Below are positions 5,536 to 9,586 of a DNA stretch of 9,586 nt, in pieces (the first letter of the stretch is position 1; each line of letters starts with the position of its first letter). The stretch is from an uncultured Clostridia bacterium (lineage in GTDB: Bacteria > Bacillota > Clostridia > TANB77 > CAG-508), in NCBI GenBank assembly GCA_944390615.1, contig CALXRJ010000038.1, positions 1-9,586 of the forward strand. Direction: 5' to 3'. Under the pieces are notes generated by a model. It had not been told where the DNA came from. It saw only the letters and a program-made list of their open reading frames with translations, and searched no databases. The position numbers were made by a program, and so were the translations under genes.

Positions 5536-6273
5536 CTAATAAAGATTTCCTGTAAAGTCAAATTTCATTTGGTATATTCTACCTGTTGTTGCATCATATT
5601 TTAATTGAGTAGCATCAGAAGAAAAAATTCCTCTCTTAAATTGAACAAATTCGTAATATTTATAGATAGTTTCTTTTTCATTGTTCAACTCCGATGCGGT
5701 ACTTACTTCCTGATTGGTTGAATAGGCATTAAATGTTTTGATTGCATTTTCTTGGTCTCCTGTTACAAATATGGAACCAATACTTTTGGCTAATCTAGTA
5801 GCACTATCTGCTCCTCCATATCGTCTTTCTGCATCATCTTTAAAATCCAAAACAGTCTGTAATTGATTGACTGTGTTAGATTGTGTGTAAGTTAAATTTC
5901 CACTTCCTGTAAATAATCTAAGTGTCCCATCTCTTGTAAAATTGTCTTCTCTAGTTGATTCGCTTCCCAAATTTAATATAATAGTAATTGGTTTATACTT
6001 GTCATTTCCAACTGCTTCTGCATCACTAGATTCTCTAGTATTGTAATCTATTACTCTATTAATTAAGGTTAATAACTCATATCCTTGTACATCATCTCTG
6101 TCGTAATTGGCAAATTGTTCGTTAAATTCTGCGGTGTCTTCAATATCTGCTAAATCATCTTGAGAAGATAGGTATTCTGAAAATAGTCCCCAAGCATAGA
6201 CTAATAAAGATATAATTAATATTGCAAGTAACATACCTCCTGCCATAATTAAAGCTTTTGATGCGTTTTCCAA
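5536..6273 (-). CDS. Pilin-like protein P1 (245 aa, TTG start)
   Basis: This is the largest of the MENASKAL proteins and the first after the platform gene (22-nt gap). The start is TTG at 6271-6273, supported by the SD GGGAGG 8 nt upstream and by the N-terminus MENASKALIMAGG shared with its neighbours. One hydrophobic helix covers about residues 7-29, followed by an acidic region and the family block EFN (49-51), then GYELLTLINRVIDYN (64-78). The C-terminus shows the family's hairpin pattern (LKYDATTGRIYQMKFDF). About 90 residues in the middle (110-200) are absent from the shorter members and may be a lateral domain. The likely role is a pilin or pseudopilin subunit anchored in the membrane before assembly. 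The role is inferred from context and architecture; I know of no named family for it. Confidence 0.75.
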   Translation of the reverse strand: MENASKALIMAGGMLLAILIISLLVYAWGLFSEYLSSQDDLADIEDTAEFNEQFANYDRDDVQGYELLTLINRVIDYNTRESSDAEAVGNDKYKPITIILNLGSESTREDNFTRDGTLRLFTGSGNLTYTQSNTVNQLQTVLDFKDDAERRYGGADSATRLAKSIGSIFVTGDQENAIKTFNAYSTNQEVSTASELNNEKETIYKYYEFVQFKRGIFSSDATQLKYDATTGRIYQMKFDFTGNLY

Positions 6274-6287
6274 AATACCTTCCTCCC
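6271..6287 (-). promoter_or_regulatory. SD and TTG start that set the P1 start
   Basis: On the minus strand GGGAGG (6282-6287) lies 8 nt before TTG (6271-6273), which is followed by codons for ENASKALIMAG. The conserved N-terminus fixes this as the start although it is not ATG. P2, P4, P5 and P6 use ATG at the same place, so P1 may be translated less efficiently. Confidence 0.75.
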
Positions 6288-6295
6288 TTCTTTGG

Positions 6296-8362
6296 TTAAC
6301 TGATACTTGTCATAGATGTTGACATACTGGTTAGTCCGATAAATACAAGTGGTATAATTAAATATCCTACAAACATAACAACCATTGGTGCAAAACCAAT
6401 TACTTTTCCTATCATGGCTTTTCTGGCAATTAATCTGTCATTAGATTCTCTACGTTTTGCTTGATAGTAATCTCTTTCTGAGTCTAACTCATCAAATGCG
6501 TCTCGAATTGGTATTTTTTCTACTGCTGCTTGTAAGCTTTCTACAATTCTAATAAATTGTTGGTAGTTTGTTTCATTTTTTAATACTTCTAGTGCTTCCC
6601 ATGCTCCTGCTTCATAGTTGTTTACACACCTAGATATTGGTTCTTTAAATATGTTGGCATAACGTTCTAGCCATTCCAGAATAATTTCAACATTAACACG
6701 TTCTATTCTCATTAGCATTAAGATGATGGTTTGGAATTGCATAACTTCGTCTTCCATTTCCATTTGCCTCATCTTTAATTGGAAATACATAATCCAAATT
6801 GGTGCCATGTAGGCAATAATCATAAATACTACTGATAGTAGAACTTCAAACCAACCTAGGTATTCTGCATTAATTTTTTGTAATTTTTCATAAACTCTTT
6901 CTGCTGCTGTTGCTATTTCTTCTTCATCACTGCCTTCATAGTCTTCCGATCTTTCCATTGCTTCTCTAATATCATCTACTGTGGTTTCTCGGTTTCCTCT
7001 GAACATGTCTAAGAATTTATTATCACTTTCGGTTAAGGCTTGTGCCTCTATTAATTCTGTGCCTGTCATGCCTCCCATTAAGTTATATTCTGATGTCGGC
7101 TCTGTATATACCCAATTGATGGCTGTTTTATGTAACTGTACAAATAAAATGAGTGAAACCAGTAAAGTGACAATGGCAATTGTGATACGGTTAATATACA
7201 GCCATTCCATTTTCAGCTTAGAGGCTGAATCTTTTAGTAATTTTTGTACTTTAATATATTCTTTGGTTCCTTTTTTTGGAATAAATAAATTGGTTATTCT
7301 TTTTCCAATTGGATTTTTGTAAACTTTAGCTTGCCAAGGGTTTTCTGTATTTTGCGTGTTTTTATCTGTTGAGCCATTATTTTTGATTTTTCTTAGTAAT
7401 AAATAACATAATACAGTAAGTATAATGACTAAGATTTGAACCATCATACCACTTTTTCCATTATAGAAATTTTGGGTAAAACTAAAATTGCTTACTGACC
7501 AATTTTTTAATGGCTCTAATCCTAATACTGGTACAATGGAGATAAGGGATAAACTTTGAAATACATAGTCTATTTTATCTCTTTTTAAAATTTCAATTTG
7601 CATTTCTTCTGTTATATTGTTTACATTTTTTAAATATAAAGAAGATTTATCAACTTTTCTGTCTCCAAATTCTTTTGTTAGGTAGGAAATTCCTGCAAAT
7701 TCTTTTAAGTAACTGTTTGGTGCAATATCATAATATTTTTCAAGTTCCATTTCTGGATCATTGGCGATTAGAACTTCATAGATTTTTTCACCTTGCTTAG
7801 ATATGTTTTTTTCGTCATCTTGTGAAATTTGATAAATGGCTTCTTCTACCATATTAAATTCATGATAAGCATGTCTTATTTCAGCAAAGAAGTCTAATTG
7901 TTCTTTTAGTAAGGTGTTATCCATTTTGTCTACCATACCATCTACAAAGCTATCTACCATAAATATTTCAAAGATTAGTATAATGGATAATAACAAATAA
8001 TTTGTGTGTGCAATAATAATGGATAATACCATAATTGGTATTAAAATGAGTAATGTTTTACTTAAAATTTTAGCCGAGTCACGACGTGTTGCATATTCAT
8101 CATCTACATTTAGTATTTCTAACCTTCTTCTTAATTTTAAGATATAACTTTTTATAAATGGTATTTTGGTATAGGTTATATATAGTTTTTGGTATAATAT
8201 TTCAAATGAAAAACTATTTGATTCTGTGCCTTGTCTTAATTTTTTGATTTGTTGGTAATCGGATTTTTTCATTCTTTTGGATAATATTAAATAAGCAATC
8301 ACTATAAATGCAAAGACTCCACCTACTCCATATATTACATAAAGTAACATATTTGTTGACAT
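6296..8362 (-). CDS. Fused TadB/TadC-like inner-membrane platform protein
   Basis: This is the likely membrane platform on which the ATPase acts. I chose the ATG at 8362 (688 aa) over the in-frame ATG at 8398 because AAAGGAG lies 9 nt before it. About eight membrane segments are visible, near residues 6-27, 103-118, 121-140, 268-285, 306-324, 390-410, 503-526 and 653-677. The first half (1-325) has a cytoplasmic helical domain at about 140-265. The second half has another at 527-652, whose end (RRESNDRLIARKAMIGK, then a hydrophobic helix) resembles T2SSF/TadC domains. TadB and TadC are normally two proteins of about 300 residues each, so the length and two-part plan suggest a fusion joined near residues 325-390. 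An acidic loop of about 90 residues (411-502) lies between two membrane segments of the second half. It sits between the ATPase and the first pilin gene, as expected for this role. The first half is diverged and assigned mainly by topology. Confidence 0.8.
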   Translation of the reverse strand: MSTNMLLYVIYGVGGVFAFIVIAYLILSKRMKKSDYQQIKKLRQGTESNSFSFEILYQKLYITYTKIPFIKSYILKLRRRLEILNVDDEYATRRDSAKILSKTLLILIPIMVLSIIIAHTNYLLLSIILIFEIFMVDSFVDGMVDKMDNTLLKEQLDFFAEIRHAYHEFNMVEEAIYQISQDDEKNISKQGEKIYEVLIANDPEMELEKYYDIAPNSYLKEFAGISYLTKEFGDRKVDKSSLYLKNVNNITEEMQIEILKRDKIDYVFQSLSLISIVPVLGLEPLKNWSVSNFSFTQNFYNGKSGMMVQILVIILTVLCYLLLRKIKNNGSTDKNTQNTENPWQAKVYKNPIGKRITNLFIPKKGTKEYIKVQKLLKDSASKLKMEWLYINRITIAIVTLLVSLILFVQLHKTAINWVYTEPTSEYNLMGGMTGTELIEAQALTESDNKFLDMFRGNRETTVDDIREAMERSEDYEGSDEEEIATAAERVYEKLQKINAEYLGWFEVLLSVVFMIIAYMAPIWIMYFQLKMRQMEMEDEVMQFQTIILMLMRIERVNVEIILEWLERYANIFKEPISRCVNNYEAGAWEALEVLKNETNYQQFIRIVESLQAAVEKIPIRDAFDELDSERDYYQAKRRESNDRLIARKAMIGKVIGFAPMVVMFVGYLIIPLVFIGLTSMSTSMTSIS

Positions 8363-8371
8363 TATGTTGTT

Positions 8372-8388
8372 CTCCTTTCTTTCAAAGG
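8372..8388 (-). promoter_or_regulatory. Ribosome binding site of the platform gene within a small hairpin
   Basis: On the minus strand CCTTT (8384-8388), GAAAG and AAAGG (8374-8378) can form a 5-bp hairpin, and the AAAGG arm is part of the AAAGGAG Shine-Dalgarno that selects the ATG at 8362. The stem is weak, so any effect on translation would be modest. The site itself is the reason to prefer the 8362 start over 8398. Confidence 0.45.
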
Positions 8389-8389
8389 T

Positions 8390-8426
8390 AGGGGACACAT
8401 TTTATTTGGTAGGAAAATAGTCCCCT
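8390..8426 (-). repeat. 7-bp inverted repeat between ATPase and platform genes
   Basis: AGGGGAC (8390-8396) and GTCCCCT (8420-8426) are perfect complements separated by 23 nt, lying wholly in the gap between the ATPase stop and the platform start. G-rich runs are rare in this AT-rich window. No T-run follows on the minus strand, so it is not a good terminator. It might be an mRNA processing or stability hairpin, or a remnant of a dispersed repeat. Confidence 0.5.
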
Positions 8427-8450
8427 TCTGTAAATCACTTTTGTTGCTTT

Positions 8451-9586
8451 TTAGATTGTATTGGTTGCTGGTTTTCTTCCACGTCTTGCGTTATTAGCTG
8501 AGATTTTTGATTTTTCTTTTCTTTCATCTGCCATTCTATAAACACTTTTTTCGCCCCAGTGTTTTGCTACAAATTTATCAAATTCTTCTGCATCTGTGTC
8601 TGTCATGTTTAGTCTCATTTCTCGAATGTTTTTGTCTGATATTTTGTTGGTTATGATGTATTCTCCATCAATATATTCTAATATATTTCTGTATTCATAT
8701 AATTGAGCATCTGTTGTTTTAGCAAAAAATTGTGTAGCATTATCAAAAAATTTATCAAATTTTCCTTCTAATGTTTTTTCTTTTCTGTGGTCATATGTAT
8801 ATTCATTTTTACTAATTACTGGTGTACATTCGGTAACTCTTTCAATATACCTTTTACCTCTAAAGTCTTTGGTTAAGTGAATATCAAAATTTAATACTTG
8901 TACAACTTGTTCCTCTGCTGTTTTTTCATTTTTGAAAACCCCTGCTCTTAACATAGAGTTTCTTAATGCTGTAACTAAGTCTGGGAATGTTTTTGCGTGG
9001 TGCGTAAATAAGGTAAATTTAGAAGCAACCTGTGCTGATTGTATCATCCAAGATGCTACAGGGTCTGTTGCAACCTCACCGATGATGTTAACAGATCCAT
9101 CTGTCTTTTTTTGAACGTCCAAACACTCTTGTCCAGCTATGGTATCTGTCTCACGCATGGATAAAATGTTTCTTGTTGGATAAACTTTTCTTAAGTGTAA
9201 CTCAAATGCTGTTTCTGTGATACGTAGGTTCATGGTTTCATAGATATTTTCAATCATACCCATTAGTAAGGTTGTTTTACCACAACCTTGCTCACCTGTA
9301 ATAGAGGTAATTCTTGCCCCTTTTACAAGATATTTTAACAATTCTATTGCTTCGTCTTTTCCTTGTGTGTCTCCTGTCCATTGTTCTAGTGTAGCACGTT
9401 TTACGTCGAATTTTCTTACGAAGAATGCCCATGTTTCTGACATGGATGGTCTTACAACAACGACACGGGAACCATCTTTCATTTCATTGATTTTGTAACC
9501 ATTGGTGTCTGATAATTGTCCTGGGTTATTATATTTATAAATATTTTGACAAACTCTTTTTAGCTCTGCTTCTGTTCCAAAAGATA
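8451..9586 (-). CDS. TadA/CpaF-like secretion ATPase (5' end cut by window edge)
   Basis: This is probably the cytoplasmic motor ATPase of a Tad-like pilus or type II/IV secretion family machine. The first ATG in the window is at 9482, but the frame stays open through 9483-9586 and encodes family-like sequence (NPGQLSDTNGYKI just before MKDGSRVVVVRP). That matches the PG...DGSRV...VRKF block of TadA proteins, so the real start is beyond the window. Counting from the 9482 Met, the Walker A motif GEQGCGKT is at 63-70, a Walker B-like IIGEV at 133-137, and a His-box-like FTHHAK at 159-164. A stretch of about 100 residues after residue 240 ends in a basic tail (RRGRKP) and is not part of the usual ATPase core. 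The residues around Walker B and the His box differ from classic TadA, so this is a divergent member. The family call is firm; the exact subfamily is not. The platform gene follows after an 88-nt gap. Confidence 0.9.
   Translation of the reverse strand, partial: SFGTEAELKRVCQNIYKYNNPGQLSDTNGYKINEMKDGSRVVVVRPSMSETWAFFVRKFDVKRATLEQWTGDTQGKDEAIELLKYLVKGARITSITGEQGCGKTTLLMGMIENIYETMNLRITETAFELHLRKVYPTRNILSMRETDTIAGQECLDVQKKTDGSVNIIGEVATDPVASWMIQSAQVASKFTLFTHHAKTFPDLVTALRNSMLRAGVFKNEKTAEEQVVQVLNFDIHLTKDFRGKRYIERVTECTPVISKNEYTYDHRKEKTLEGKFDKFFDNATQFFAKTTDAQLYEYRNILEYIDGEYIITNKISDKNIREMRLNMTDTDAEEFDKFVAKHWGEKSVYRMADERKEKSKISANNARRGRKPATNTI

Larger units (their letters stand above)
3544..6273 (-). 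repeat. Five dispersed copies of the 12-codon pilin N-terminal sequence
   Basis: The first 36 nt of P1 (6238-6273), P2 (5488-5523), P4 (4507-4542), P5 (4006-4041) and P6 (3544-3579) are closely related. They encode M-E-N-[AV]-S-[KD]-A-L-[IL]-[IM]-A-G, with Gly at position 12 in all five. Conservation at DNA level is partial and probably reflects paralogy rather than a mobile repeat. These short near-identical stretches could still serve as recombination points between the genes. Confidence 0.7.

Noticed and set aside
6981..7322. Plus-strand open frame of 113 codons opposite the platform gene
   Set aside because: It is antisense to the extracytoplasmic loop and membrane region of a clear gene, and shows no recognisable domain.
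8363..8398. Use of the ATG at 8398 as the platform gene start
   Set aside because: The added 12 residues overlap the AAAGGAG that is well placed for the ATG at 8362, and the membrane-protein N-terminus begins naturally there.
8932..9114. Plus-strand open frame of 60 codons opposite the ATPase gene
   Set aside because: It is antisense to the His-box and Walker B region of the ATPase and is a shadow frame.
1..9586. CRISPR array, tRNA, rRNA or insertion sequence
   Set aside because: I found no regularly spaced direct repeats, no cloverleaf or rRNA-like sequence, and no transposase or integrase coding sequence.

Overview
The window is AT-rich (about one third G+C by eye). Every supported gene lies on the minus strand, so transcription runs from the right edge towards the left edge. 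Strong AGGAGG-type ribosome binding sites, a TTG start and the overall protein character suggest a low-GC Bacillota, most likely a gut-type Clostridia. The species cannot be named from the sequence.

The locus reads as a Tad-like (type IVc pilus-like) machine. In order of transcription it holds: a TadA/CpaF-type secretion ATPase cut by the right edge (8451-9586); a 688-residue membrane platform that looks like TadB and TadC joined in one chain (6296-8362); and a closely packed series of small pilin-like proteins. These are P1 (5536-6273), P2 (5083-5523), P3 (4635-5069), P4 (4060-4542), P5 (3625-4041) and P6 (2986-3579). Then come a 169-residue pilin-like protein P7 (2336-2845) and a 628-residue Asn/Tyr/Ser/Thr-rich membrane-anchored surface protein (172-2058). 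Five of the small proteins begin with nearly the same 12 residues (MENASKALIxAG or MENVSDALIMAG). P1 to P5 also share a central block and a C-terminal beta-hairpin pattern, so they look like one diverged pilin family.

Transcription units: ATPase to P6 look like one operon, with gaps of 12 to 92 nt. A near-consensus sigma-A promoter (TTGCAA, 17 bp, TATAAT; 2884-2912) precedes P7, and a good intrinsic terminator (2296-2328) follows it. The 628-residue gene lies beyond that terminator behind a 277-nt leader with a perfect 12-bp inverted repeat and a second hairpin, so it is probably controlled separately. I found no convincing promoter for it.

The first 171 bases hold no intact gene. They contain a short out-of-frame coding-like stretch just after the large surface protein, a possible leftward promoter and a weak hairpin.

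Proposed mode of action: the ATPase drives the fused platform, which assembles the small pilins into a fibre or pseudopilus; P7 and the 628-residue protein could be minor or tip subunits. No prepilin peptidase, CpaB/secretin or TadZ gene is visible here; they would have to lie outside the window or be absent.
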